Shown here: piece by piece, positions 26,702-38,255 of the stretch
Position numbering within the stretch: the first letter of the stretch is position 1
How the letters are laid out: the number at the start of each line of letters is the position of its first letter
Assembly: GCA_921293015.1 (NCBI GenBank)
Contig: OV121097.1
Location: 16,119,924 to 16,183,923, forward strand
Length of the DNA: 64,000 bases
Reading direction: 5' to 3'
DNA from: Phorcus lineatus
Taxonomy: Eukaryota; Mollusca; Gastropoda; Trochida; Trochidae
Notes under the pieces: generated by a model
Seen by the model: only the letters and a program-made list of their open reading frames with translations
What the model was told of the DNA's origin: nothing
Databases searched by the model: none
Made by a program: the position numbers and the translations under genes

Positions 26702-26796
26702 AGGCATAGTAGGTCTAGTCAACAGATATGTATTTAAATAATAGTACGTTTTTGATTAAACGTAATTATTTATACTTACCTGTTGACTAGACCTAC
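26702..26796 (+). repeat. DIRS internal complementary region
   Basis: The first half (26704-26744) is the reverse complement of the element's left end (20922-20962). The second half (about 26739-26795) is the reverse complement of its right end (27007-27064). The halves meet at AATAATAGTACG. In DIRS elements this region is thought to template joining of the two ends during circle formation. Confidence 0.92.
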
Positions 26797-26858
26797 GCAC
26801 TAGTCCCGCCCATCCTCCCCGCTTGGTCTGTCTTGCCTTGCCTTTTATGGGCCTGTTC

Positions 26859-27023
26859 GGAGAGTGAAGGCTTCTGGGAGTGACGTCACGAGACCACTGA
26901 CTTACCGCCCTTGGAGGGGGATTTTACGCATCCCTTACTCCACTGTTTCAAGTTTCGTCTGTGGTAATAAGGTTGAAATAAAGCATGCCTAGAGGAGGCA
27001 GGCATAGTAGGTCTAGTCAACAG
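26859..27023 (-). repeat. DIRS right inverted terminal repeat
   Basis: This is the inverted partner of 20941-21105. The right terminus extends further, to about 27064. That extra stretch has its complement inside the element at about 26739-26780, as expected for DIRS replication through a circular intermediate. Confidence 0.93.
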
Positions 27024-27428
27024 GTAAGTATAAATAATTACGTTTAATCAAAAACGTACTATTATATTTCCCAAATAACGTATATGATTGACAACCCGAG
27101 TTCGGGTCGTTAGTGAATAGTGATATAGAGATATCTGTTATCTGATCATTTTTTATATTTACGTAATACTGGTGTATTTTTGCATAACAAAAAATAACAT
27201 TATCAGACATGATTATTAATAACAGACCACAGAAGGAACACATATAAAAATGTTTGTTATGAAATAAACAGGGGAGTCTATGTCAATATGCACCTATTAA
27301 CTTTGGGAAGCGATCGTGATTAGCTCTACACTGCCCATAAACTAGTTCTTTAACTTCAAGTCACTATATGTTTTGAAATGAAGGGTTAATGAAAGTAAAA
27401 GATGTGCTAGAATAAAGTGTCGTTGGTA

Positions 27429-27524
27429 CAATCTCATTGAAATGAATCTACATGCTCCACTACATTACGCCTTTAATCTGCGTAATGTAGTGCAGCAATG
27501 TTAGATTTTATTTTAATGAGATTG
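27429..27524. mobile_element. 96-bp foldback MITE with 9-bp target duplications
   Basis: The element starts CAATCTCATTGAAATGAATC and ends AATGAGATTG; it is almost entirely two inverted arms around a short centre. It is flanked by exact 9-bp duplications TCGTTGGTA (27420-27428 and 27525-27533). The same termini and 9-bp target duplication length are found at 61214-62108, so this is an internal-deletion derivative of that family. A 9-bp duplication suggests Mutator-like mobilisation. Confidence 0.9.
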
Positions 27525-27533
27525 TCGTTGGTA

Positions 27534-28350
27534 CATACTTGCCCTTAAAATTAAATTAGTTGATGATGAAAAAAATCCCAACTTGCAAAAAATAAACCAT
27601 ATTTTTTGTTCATGTTATTAAACACAAATCCAAAAAAATCAGTCAAGACACTTGGTTAAGAACTAACACTTCGATTCTACATATTAAAAATCCATTTACG
27701 AAGACATAAAACTTTACCTCATTTGCGTGTCAAGGGGGCACCCCCGCACCTCCCCGAAAATGTTCCAAATATAGCAAATGTGAGGGGGTATTTCTCATAC
27801 ATGATGAAAGTATACAAGGAAATGTTGGTCACTAGTTAATAAAACTTGTAACAACCATAGGGCGCACCCCACCCAAACGAAAATCCAATATCTTTTTTTG
27901 CCAATCATTATTTATTTTAACTTCAAATACTAATAAAATCAACACTACTACACTGAGAAATTGTATTTGTATATGAACACTGTCCTCCGCTAGCTACATA
28001 TCATGCATCTAAAGGTCTATTTCAAAATAGAAAAATAAACAGTTTTTGTTCTAAATCGTTTCTTAAAAAGAAAAATTCATTGAACACTTGTTTAAATGTA
28101 TCAAACATGGTTAATTTATTCTGAAAATTATAACTCGACAGCAGATCATCTATTCACGCTCCAAACTCTGTGCTCAACATATCTTTGCTAATGAAAGGGC
28201 AGACTTTATTGCTGTTTTATAGACTTCGTAAACTGAAGCCTTCGACTTACATGTAATAGGCAGGGGAAATGCTGACTCTGCTGCTTAAAAAGGTCGTCAT
28301 GGGAAACTTTTATCACTTCTTAAAATGTTTTATTCAATCAAGTGTTGAGT
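27534..28350. other. Non-coding AT-rich DNA
   Basis: No coding region, RNA gene or clear repeat is recognisable. A short G-rich patch (27735-27790) has no identifiable role. Confidence 0.4.
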
Positions 28351-28800
28351 CACAGTACATGGAACTACAACCCAATATTCACAACATCTGCAGAGGTCCG
28401 ACAAGGCTGAATACTCAGCCCACTATTATCGATTATACTAGTATCTTATATATACATGAACTAGCTACATCCATGTATAAATCTTGTACTAGCGAGGTAA
28501 CTGAAAACGTGATTCTAATACATTTTGTGAATTATCTTGTTCTATGTGCATTTACAGTTATCCAAGAGATATCTTGACATACTGGAGTTATATTGCTCAG
28601 AATCAAACCAAGATTTTTTTTTTAAAAATAGTTGGAAATTAACACAGAATGAAAAATGTACAAACGCACAAAGGATTACCTATCGAAACAATTACCTACT
28701 ATAAGTACCTTGGACGTATCTTCTCATCTCGACAAATCTGGACTAAAACATGTAACAATCGCAAAACCATTGTGGCTATGCATTTGCGGTGAAACCTGCT
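28350..28800 (+). pseudogene. LINE reverse-transcriptase remnant
   Basis: Scattered in all three plus-strand frames are pieces typical of LINE RT. A segment after 28385 resembles the VRQG...LSP motif. A segment at 28640-28740 reads like LTQNEK...YYKYLGRIFSSRQIW, the palm/thumb boundary of LINE polymerases. Many stops and frameshifts make it a relic. Orientation is plus; family assignment beyond LINE is not possible. Confidence 0.55.
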
Positions 28801-28883
28801 AGCATCGACTGGAACTAGTTAACCATGGGTGACTGTTTTTCAGTGAAGCATTGCATCAAAACCTTACTGCGTGGAGAACAGTT

Positions 28884-28966
28884 CTCTACTGTAGACATAG
28901 GGATTCGAACTCCTGAGCTCTTGATCCAAAGCCGAACTCGCTAACCACTGCGCTATCCCGGCCCCT
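28884..28966 (-). repeat. tRNA-like SINE head
   Basis: The minus strand has an A box (TAGCGCAGTGG) and a B box (AGTTCGAATCC) at tRNA spacing, with a tRNA-Gln-like anticodon-arm stretch (GGCTTTGGATC). The acceptor stem does not pair properly, so it is probably the head of a SINE or a tRNA pseudogene and not a working tRNA. Confidence 0.55.
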
Positions 28967-29239
28967 AGGGCTTTCATGTGTATTGAACTCTCAACATGTG
29001 TGAGATATACATATCTATCTCTGTCATGGCATGACCCAAATAGCTCGCATACTTTACGGAATTCAGATAAAACATCTTTTTCATCACTATACTCCATACA
29101 GAGACTAAAGATTATTTCCTCTCCTTATTGAATGAAATTGTTACGAAATGGTTAAAGAATATCTTTATATGTATTTACAATTTACCTAAATGACAGCCTT
29201 ATTTAAAACATTAACTATGTAAGTGTACACTTGGACCAA

Positions 29240-29400
29240 AATCTACATTCATACACATCGGAATATACCTTTATTGCCATACAATGTGTAGATGTGTCAG
29301 GTAAGTTCTCATTTGTCTTTCCTATCAACATCTAACAAATAAGAATTAATTTTATGTGATCTAGATCGTCATGTCATGTAGAACGTGCATAATATTTACG
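29240..29400 (+). repeat. Divergent donor-bearing repeat, isolated unit
   Basis: This unit shares with the 31.6-34.4 kb family the order ACATCGG...TATACCT...ACAATGTGTAGATGTGTCAGGTAAGTTCT...CTTTCCTATCAACATCTA. It lies about 2.3 kb away from the main cluster. Confidence 0.55.
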
Positions 29401-29804
29401 CTTTCATTCAAAAACATCTGTTACTCTCATAGCCTTCACGTCTTGATGAACATTGGTGGCCAATTATAACGTTATGCCTGTAAAGCTAAACCATATCATT
29501 AAAAGTTATGGGTATTACAAAAAAACAGGCAAAATTATTTCGTACAGCAGAATAACAGGAGACTAAAATCCCCCCTAAATGCTTTTTGCTGAAAGCGTAC
29601 GTAAGCTTTAGCATGCACAATGCACGTGTAAACATATTCGTTATGAATCATTTGCATTCCCACAAATTTGGGCACTTTGATTTAAAATTCCTTGATGATT
29701 TTGTCGGTGCTAAATATCACAACTCTTTAACGATTATAACCGAACTAGGGATATTGGGAGGATACTTGAGGGTTTAATGAATCGTAAGATTGCTTGACGT
29801 TTTC

Positions 29805-30430
29805 AGAAATGCACATCGGTGATGAAGCGACTAGTGGAAACGTTCCAGAAAACTGGGACGCTGCACATTCAGAGGAGCCCTTTTCAAGGTCACCGTGCTG
29901 ATAAACGGTACATCATGACGTCGGCAACAAACGCTCTCGGGATGTAATTTAGGAATGGTACCAATGTAAGAGTCTGTGGAAAAACGATTTCTATGTATTT
30001 ACGTGCCGCTGGCGCAACCTTTACTTCGTCGCCACCAAAGAGCATGTGAAGCATGGTGTCTGGTCCATTTACATGCTCAGTTTTCAGAAGGCGAAGAGGA
30101 TGCTTTAATGACGTTACCGTCAGTATATGTGAACGGTTTGTTGCTTTATCCGTATTGGACTGGGATGCCTTCAGTGTTAACCAAACTGGTTGACAGCATA
30201 AAGAAGAGGTTGTTGGACCAAGGATTTTTATTGGTTTATAGAAATCCTTGGTTGGACCAATTGTCAATCCATCATCAACATCATCGGAACCAATCTATTT
30301 TACAGGAACGGGAACAGGTCTATCCAAACCGACTTTCTCAATTATAGGGGAGGTTTCAGGTTGGAATGGCCAGCACATGCTACAGATCTTGCTTCCATCG
30401 CACTTATCTTGGCTGACCCTTGTAGTAAAA
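29805..30430 (+). pseudogene. Tc1-like transposase remnant
   Basis: The plus strand from 29815 resembles the N-terminal linker of Tc1 transposases (a VKTFQKTGT-like run, then QRSPFQGHRADKR). A segment at 30362-30420 resembles the region around the last catalytic motif (EWPAHATDL). The DDE core is not intact and no terminal repeats are visible. A short inverted repeat (CCAAGGATTT/AAATCCTTGG, about 30216-30251) lies inside. Confidence 0.4.
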
Positions 30431-31023
30431 TAATATTCGTTGATTTTTGTTGGCAGTGAGTGTTTTGAGTTGTCAAAACTTAAATGAGTGTTCCAAAACA
30501 TTTCTGGAGAAGTATATATACAGCTGCATGCCAAAAGTTTGTTCACATACCTGAATATACTAGTGCAAATATTATGTAATTTGAGATGCTTTTGAGGTAT
30601 CGTAGCGTTGCAAAAAAAAAACGTATAATATTGAATTTTCAATACAGGTATGCAGATCCATTCTTCTTTAAGGCAAATGTTTATCGTACCCCCACAATTA
30701 CCCGTAATAGTTTTGGCAGGCCATTGAAGTGACCAGGGGTAAAAATTTCGAAAACACTCAATTTTATTTTTCTCCATAAAATCAAGTCAATGTGATTATG
30801 TTGGTTTTAATCTCAGAGAGTCGATATGGAACATTTCAAATGACATTTAACGAAATCGAAACTTCGAAAATATGACCCCTTCTGTCTATCTCAATATGCC
30901 AAAATTCGAATTTTTGCACGAGAGAGCAGACGTTCCCAAAATGAGTTCAAGATGATATTTTACATGATATTTGCACTATGATCCAGTGGTAAGTGAACAA
31001 GCTTTCGGTATGCAGCTGTACAG

Positions 31024-31150
<127 letters not shown>

Positions 31151-31439
31151 TTCTATCTCTCTCTTTTTACCTCTTTCTCTCCCTCTCTCTACCTATCTCT
31201 CCAGTGGGCTAATCCCACCATCACACTTTTTTATGTTTTAATTTTTCATAAAAAAATATTTATATAAGATAAATTGTAACGTAGGCGGCAGGTCGAATTC
31301 TCGTAGATTTTAATATAGTTAACGTATCGTTTACAATGTAAGAATTTGTAACATCGTTCACATATTTAATGCACAAGATGAAATATATTTAGAATTGCAT
31401 AAAATCTCGCTGGTACCTCCCTTTACCTAAAGTACCCGC

Positions 31440-32860
31440 CCTGTACCTCCAACAATAACAGAATTAATAAGGTACATGTGCACGTGGTTGTGATTCGGCG
31501 TTTTACGAGAGACGAGCTCCAGGCATGTGGTGTACTTAAAGAGTTCAGCCAAGCAGAGCCATTTCATTCTGTCAACCAGCATAAGATGATCGCCTGACCT
31601 GACCTAAAACCTGTACTGCATTTGCTCTTAAACTCATCTATGTCCACAGACATCGGGTATATCTATATGTGTTGGACAATGCGTCGTTATCTCAGGTAAG
31701 TCACAATTTATTCTTTCTGTCATCGGGAAAAGGATGACAGACTCATTAAAAACATGAACTAAGTTTACACTTTGACGATTATCTATAAACACAGACATCG
31801 GGATACACCTATATACTTTATGACAATGTATCGTTGTGTCAGATAAGTTGTCCGTTATTGGCGTTCTTACTAATAACTTACGTATAACAGCTCACGGTAT
31901 GTGGTTGAAAGAGGTATGACCGCCTACATCTAAAACGCATATTACCATTTTTACATTTTGACTACTGTTGGGACTACTGTCAATATACATAGTCATTGAG
32001 GTAAATCTATATGTGTAGGAGAATGTGGCGATTTTTCGGGTAGGTTCTTATTTCGTCGTCTTTCTTACTAACATCTATCTTCATTCAACTTATTATCTGT
32101 CTTTGATTGAAGAGCGACCGCCTAAACTCAGTATCTATAAGTACGGAAATGAATTTCCTTAAGGACAAACTATCCACAACGTGTACACTATTTAGAAATC
32201 AGAACGGTAAAATATCAGCAAAAAAATTTTCAAGCGTGGCCTTATCGATGTCCATATGTGCATATTTGTGTAGCACAATATGTAAATGCGATTTCTTTAA
32301 GTATGTCCTTAATGAAATGTATTTTCTTATTACATCCAACTATCATTGTATACTAACCTTGTCCTACAACGCGAGCAAGGGACTATGTTGTGTTTTGTGT
32401 ATATTGAAATGTTAGGAAATATCCTGGATCATAAATACCATGCACAATAAGGGCAGTTCATACTCAATGTTCAGTCAGAATGACTTCAAAAGATTAGCCT
32501 ACATTTATTCATCGTCGTAAGGAGGGTGACTGCCCAACCTACAGTGTACAGGTTTGCAGTGTTTACACTTTGACTACTGTGTACATGTATATAAACGGTG
32601 ACATCGGGATATCTGTATGAAAATGTGTCAATGTGATTTCTGCCGGTACGTTCTTAATTGATTGTCTTCCCTGCTAACGTCTAAACAACATGATATATCA
32701 TGCCTGTCCTAAAACGCGAGAAGTGATAATATCGTGAATTATGTTCACGCTTTCACTACTACCTGTAAACAAAAGCACTGGAAAAGATTTTTTAGGACAA
32801 TGTGTCAATGTAATTTCTTCAGGTATGTTTTTTCTTACACATATATCTAACATGACATAT
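31440..32860 (+). repeat. Cluster of divergent ~190-bp repeats carrying splice-donor-like motifs
   Basis: Units centred near 31,680, 31,820, 32,010, 32,630 and 32,800 share the order: TTTACACTTTGAC..., a TATAAACACAG-like stretch, ACATCGGGATAT..., GACAATGTGTC..., then CAGGTAAGT or a variant, then CTTTCTTACTAACATCT. The first unit is preceded by a stretch (31471-31640) duplicated at 34015-34180. Units diverge strongly and have no shared long reading frame. They could be an old tandem array or relics of tandemly duplicated mini-exons. Confidence 0.6.
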
Positions 32861-33019
32861 CGTACAAACGAGAAGACTGGAATATATCAACTGTCATGTA
32901 ATGTACACATGATGAAAACATTTCGTTATTCCAACTTGTCAATAAGTGTAGGTAAATCGAATACTGTGCGTTTATCCTGTCTTAAAGTGACACAGAGTAT
33001 GTGTTAGGTTTTTTATGGT

Positions 33020-33400
33020 CCTAAAATTAGAGCCGAAGTAACCTAAGTCATCAATTAAGTTCAAATCGCCTATCTAATTCGCACCTTTATGTCCGAAATT
33101 CCAAAATTTTCATGTTTAATGATAAATGAAAAACAGCCATATAAATGTCAGGACGTCGAAATTCTGCGAACATTTTACATTTATATTAGTAAGAAGTCCT
33201 ACTAAATACTACAAATCCATAATTACATTTGTGTCTGCTGTAAATAAGTTTCCAAAATTACGTTTGACTCATTGACGCGCGTCATTGTCCGGTTTTCGAT
33301 CACAAATCGAAATTTAACAATTTTTTTGTCACTATACTGATTTTATAAGCACTAAGATGCTAATTTTTGGAAATAACAACCACTTCTCGACAAAATAACA
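33020..33400 (+). mobile_element. Degraded third copy of the TTAA-flanked MITE
   Basis: The core AAATTACGTTTGACTCATTG followed by a GCGCG stretch and TCCGGTTTTCGATCA matches the two better copies (43854-44321 and 48970-49439). So does an upstream AAAACAGCCATATAAATG stretch. Termini are not recognisable. Confidence 0.55.
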
Positions 33401-33420
33401 CCATTTATGAAGTTTGACGC

Positions 33421-33975
33421 ATACGTCCCACTTCACTTAGATATCATAGTGAATCCTTAATTAGCTTGTAAACGTTCCCGCTTCACTTGGATATCTTAGT
33501 GAAGCCGTAGCTTATACGTTCCCGCTTCACTTAGATATCTTAGTGAAGCCGTAGTGTATACGTTCCCGCTTCAGTTAGATGTCTAAGTGAAGCCGTAGCT
33601 AAACGTTCCCGCTTCAGTTAGATATCTTAATGAAGCCGTAGCTTATACGTTCCCGCTTCACTTAGATATCTTAGTGAAGCCGTAGCTTATACGTTCCCGC
33701 TTCACTTAGATATCTTAGTGAAGCCGTCGTGTATACGTTCCCGCTTCAGTTAGATATCTTAATGAAGCCGTAGCTTTTACGTTCCCGCTTCACTAAGATA
33801 TGTAAGTGAAGCCGTAGGGTATACGTTCCCGCTTCAGTTGAATATCGTAGTGGACCTCTAGCTTTTTCGTTCCCGCTTCACTTAAATATCTAAGTAAAGC
33901 CGTAGCTAAACGTTTTCGCTTCACTTAGATATCCTAGTGAAGCCGTAGTTAATACTTTACCGCTTGAGTACCTTC
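33421..33975 (+). repeat. Palindromic 43/44-bp satellite, array 1
   Basis: About 12 units of ACGTTCCC plus the palindrome core GCTTCACTTAGATATCTTAG and a GTGAAGCCGTAGC tail. The core of each unit is a near-perfect 26-bp palindrome. Units alternate 43 and 44 bp, with substitutions (for example CAGTTAG for CACTTAG). The spacing sequence is the same in every unit, so it is a satellite and not a CRISPR array. Confidence 0.95.
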
Positions 33976-34466
33976 CCTTAGAAAAAAGACCTACCTCGTA
34001 CCTAGACCGATTACAAATGTAGGTCCATGTGCATGTGGTTGTGATTCAGCATATTGCGAAAGAAGAGTTCCAGGCAGGCAGTGTACTTAAAAAGTTCAGT
34101 TAAGTAGAACCATTTGATTCTGTCAACCAGGAAGAGATGACGGTCTGACATAAAACCTGTACTGCATTTGCTCTTTAACTCATCTACATATATATGCGTA
34201 GGACAATGCGTCGGTATCTCAGGTAAGTCTCAATTTATTCTATCAATCGTCTGGAGAAGGATGACAGGCTCATTAAAAACATGAACTAAGTTTACACTTT
34301 GACGAATATCTATAAACACAGACATCGGGGTATGTCTATATTGTAGGACAATGTATCGATGGATTGGTTAAGTTCTCAATTATTGGCTTTCTTACTAACA
34401 CCTCACCATCAACTCACGGTATGTAGTGGAAATAGGGAATGACCGCCTACATCTAAAACGTGCATA
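33976..34466 (+). repeat. Segmental duplicate of the 31.44-31.96 kb region between the two arrays
   Basis: The stretch from the GTGGTTGTGATTC motif (34035) through the CTGTACTGCATTTGCTCTT motif (34158) and two donor-bearing units (34190 and 34330) parallels 31480-31930 in the same order and orientation. The duplication therefore carried the donor-bearing repeats to a position between two satellite arrays. Confidence 0.75.
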
Positions 34467-35447
34467 CTCAGTTGAATATCGTAGTGGAGTTCTAGCCTTT
34501 TCGTTCCCGCTTCACTTAAATATCTAAGTGAAGCCGTAGCTAAACGTTCCCGCTTCACTTAGATGTCTTAGTGAAGCCGTAGCTAAACGTTCCCGCTTCA
34601 CTTAGATGTCTTAGTGAAGCCGTAGCTAAACGTTTCCGCTTCACTTAGATGTCTTAGTGAAGCCGTAGCTAAACGTTCCCGCTTCACTTAGATGTCTAAG
34701 TGAAGCCGTAGCTAAACGTTCCTGCTTCACTTAGATATCTTAGTGAAGCCGTAGCTAAACGTTCCCGCTTCACTTAGATGTCTTAGTGAAGCCGTAGCTA
34801 AACGTTCCCGCTTCACTTAGATGTCTTAGTGAAGCCGTAGCTAAACGTTCCCGCTTCACTTAGATGTCTTAGTGAAGCCGTAGCTAAACGTTCCCGCTTC
34901 ACTTAGATGTCTTAGTGAAGCCGTAGCTAAACGTTCCCGCTTCACTTAGATGTCTTAGTGAAGCCGTAGCTAAACGTTCCCGCTTCACTTAGATGTCTAA
35001 GTGAAGCCGTAGCTAAACGTTCCCGCTTCACTTAGATGTCTTAGTGAAGCCGTAGCTAAACGTTCCCGCTTCACTTAGATGTCTTAGTGAAGCCGTAGCT
35101 AAACGTTCCCGCTTCACTTAGATGTCTTAGTGAAGCCGTAGCTAAACGTTCCCGCTTCACTTAGATGTCTTAGTGAAGCCGTAGCTAAACGTTCCCGCTT
35201 CACTTAGATGTCTTAGTGAAGCCGTAGCTAAACGTTCCCGCTTCACTTAGATGTCTTAGTGAAGCCGTAGCTAAACGTTCCCGCTTCACTTAGATGTCTA
35301 AGTGAAGCCGTAGCTAAACGTTCCCGCTTCACTTAGATATCTTAGTGAAGCCGTAGCTAAACGTTTCCGCTTCACTTAGATATCTTAGTGAAGCCGTAGC
35401 TAAACGTTTCCGCTTCACTTAGATATCTTAGTGAAGCCGTAGCTTGA
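34467..35447 (+). repeat. Palindromic 43-bp satellite, array 2
   Basis: A degenerate leading unit (to 34501) is followed by 22 units of exactly 43 bp (34502-35447). These are far more uniform than array 1; most carry GATGTC instead of GATATC at the palindrome centre. The leading unit matches a late unit of array 1 (the GTTGAATATCGTAGTGGA variant), showing common origin. There is no coding potential. Confidence 0.96.
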
Positions 35448-36555
35448 CAGGATGGTGTCTAAAATGTGTATGTAGACCTATAAACGGTTGGCTTTGGGCC
35501 TATTTCATCAGACTGAGTAATGATAATTTCATTGACAATAATTTCAAACTTTATGCATGTCCCTCCTTTTAACCATGTCATTTTCTAGTCCTGTAAATGA
35601 TGGAATGATATGGACGAAATACCTTACGTCACAAAGGCATTTGATGTTGATCGTTCATGCGATTATATTTTGCATAATCTGTTTGATGGTCGATAGTCTG
35701 AATTTGTGAATCCATTGAAATATCCCTCCAGGCAAACTAGATGTAATGTGGCTCGATATCGGTTCTGTCTGTTATATTATCAAATACCTATCACTTGCAT
35801 GGCGCTTACGGCCTCACACATATTGTTCAGCTACAGAGTCTATACAGGGGGAAATTTCACCTGAACGACTCTGAATATGCCCAGATATACTCACATAGAA
35901 GAAGTTGATGAAAATGAACTCTTTTTATAGCCAAATAAAATATAAAAAGTACAATCGTCATTTCTTTTGGAGCCATTGCGTCGTCATTGATTTGAATTTA
36001 CGTTTTGTTTAATTTACAGATCTTGGTCCGTTGTATCGGCTTCGACTTCGTCTCGTACCAGTACAACGGACCCGACCCTGTAGAAGGCCAATAAGAAAAT
36101 ACTTCGTTAAGTTACACCCCCTAAATTCCTTGAAGATGTGTCTAACTATACACTGTAACTGGAAACATAGCAATTTTCTGTAGATAAATATCGAAATAAT
36201 TATTTGAATCGGTAGGGGGTATTGGGTTACCGTTTGCTTTACCGACATTTTAGTGGAATTTCTACAGGTAGTGTAAGGGGATAAATTCGTTCTGCCCCAG
36301 TACAGCTGTATTCAGTATTCACGCATCATATGGATCATTACATACAATTTGATATCTATATAGAAAATTTGGATGGACCGTAACTTATTACGTTCAGTAT
36401 ATAAACGAAGGTGAGTAAAGTGATAATATTGAATAATTTTCATTTTGTTTTGATTTTTTCATAAACGCGTAAATTAAAGATAAGAAACCCTTTAGACGTT
36501 TACATAGACGTTTACAATTCAGAGATGTACAATATGTATATGTTTGTTGTAAACT
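35448..36555. other. Non-coding DNA
   Basis: No gene is recognisable. A small inverted repeat (GGTCCGTTGTA at about 36026 with TACAACGGACC at about 36061) is the only structure noted. Confidence 0.4.
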
Positions 36556-37935
36556 CCCAGGCAAAAGAAAGATTCCAGTTTTATTTGTTTTTCATGAAAA
36601 TATTAAGAGGGCTGGTCCGGGTTTGATTCTAAGCAGAAAATGCTAGTATTACTGTATCGTTTTCCCCTATACGAACGCATCGCATCGAACGCAGCCACTG
36701 AAATTGTGCATTTACAAACACGTGCAAAACGTATTTTTGAGGCATGATTTGTGATGCACGTGCAGCAATGTTGCATAAATACTCTTATTGGAAAGAGCAG
36801 ACATTCAGTAACATAAAAAACACAAAAAGTATATCAAGACTTACGCAAGCGCAACGTCACCAAGCGATCGGTATGTCCACTATCGGGGCTTCCCAACGTC
36901 AAATTGCAAGAACCTTCAGACCACAATCAGAAGGCTGTTAAATTGCTAAATCAGGCAGATTTACCTCAAAAACCGATTCGTAACGGCGACATCAATAGCG
37001 GCTACGGCACTCGGTCATGTCAAACGCACAAGAAGAACCCTTCGTAGACTTTGTTTGGCTGGTATACGAGCCTACCGCCCCTTCCGTTGAATGGCTTTGA
37101 CCCGGGAGAGGGTACTATTTACAGACGAGAGCAGGTTTTGCTTATTAAGAAACGATGGCGGGGTTCGAGTTTATCGACGAAGGGGCGAGCGTCTCGCGCC
37201 AAACTGCATTAAAGAAGTTCAACCTTTATAAGGCGGAGGCATCATGGTGTGAGGGAGGGGTTTGTGGCCAAATGACGTCGCCGCTTGTTGTTCTGTTGAC
37301 TGGCCAGCGATACATTGATGAGGTACTGAGACCTAACGTCGCTCCTTTCATCCAAGAACAGCCAAGAATGTTGATAAAGCAACACGAAAATGTGATACCT
37401 CACACTGCTCGAATTATTAGATACTATACCTCAAGAACGCCAACGTCATTGTTTAGCCGTGGCCAGACAACTCACCAGATATGAACCCCCACTGAACACC
37501 TTTGGGATCACCTTGACCGCAATTTGAGAAAACTGGTGCCACCTCAAACAACTAGCAAGCTCTGTTAAACATATGGAACAGGATCCCTGCTGACGTCATC
37601 CGACGCCTGACGACTTCAATGAGGAGGCGTGTACTTACTTGCATGTTGCCCAGGGTGGTCATCCTCGCTACTGATGAAAGACTCCGTGATTCCTTTGACT
37701 ACTGAGAGTTTCTGTGCACTCGTCTTTTAACTCCACATTTACGATACATTTAATATTGACGCTCTGTCTCTTTCCTTGTGTATTTGGGCAAATTAAATAC
37801 CGATATTTGGAAGCTTTTTAAAGTGAATATTGGAAAATGATTTCTGTATATAAACCAATCGTCATAATTTTCATATTTACGTTAGTTTTTATTTTATAAA
37901 CTTGAAAAATGAGTGAAACTTTTCTTTTGCCTGGT
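36556..37935 (+). mobile_element. Decayed Tc1-like DNA transposon
   Basis: About 1.38 kb, bounded by inverted terminal sequences CAGGCAAAAGAAA (36558) and its complement TTTCTTTTGCCTG (ending 37933). The interior carries a transposase relic: an HTH-like segment with GASQRQIARTF (about 36,880-36,920), the first catalytic Asp in FTDESRF (about 37,115-37,135), a VCGQM...RYIDEVLRP segment (37,260-37,350), and an IPHTARI segment in which the usual catalytic Asp is replaced (HEN). A DMNP trace lies at about 37,475. Frameshifts and stops throughout make it inactive. Confidence 0.85.
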
Positions 37936-38255
37936 AGTTGATAACTCGTCTGCAATTGTATATGATGAATCAGAACATTAAAGTTTACTTTTATGTATCT
38001 TAATTGACTTCTTTTAGTAGGAAGTAGGTGGCATAGTTCTACATATAAGCAAGGAATAAGCGATGGGTTTTAGTAGGTAGAATCCATAGCTTTCGAGGTG
38101 TAGTTAAACGAACAATTCAAACGAAACTGAATCGATGTTATGGGGACATAGATCATCCATATGGTTCTGAGCACAATATGATGAAAGACCCTTTGGGATT
38201 CGAATACACACAAGCAGATGTGAAAGTGGTATGTTTTGAGAGTTGTTAAAGAATG

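Larger units (their letters stand above)
20922..27064 (+). mobile_element. DIRS-like tyrosine-recombinase retrotransposon, coding-defective
   Basis: This 6.1-kb GC-rich island in AT-rich DNA has the DIRS architecture. It has 165-nt inverted terminal repeats that look identical (20941-21105 and 26859-27023), an internal complementary region at 26702-26796, and, in order, gag-like, RT/RNase H and tyrosine-recombinase remnants. No target-site duplication is obvious, as expected for recombinase-mediated insertion. The terminal region shares a TATTAT-like sequence with the internal junction. Reading frames are interrupted and the central RT core is missing, so the copy cannot be autonomous. It inserted between the foldback MITEs and the 96-bp MITE. 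The family level (DIRS1-like rather than Ngaro or PAT) rests on the inverted repeats plus the internal complementary region. Confidence 0.93.

Noticed and set aside
28884-28966. Functional tRNA gene on the minus strand
   Set aside because: A and B boxes are present but the acceptor stem does not pair; a SINE head or tRNA pseudogene fits better. The same holds for 2,990-3,062.
34502-35447. CRISPR-like array of regularly spaced palindromic repeats
   Set aside because: The spacer is the same in every unit and the host is an animal genome; it is a tandem satellite.
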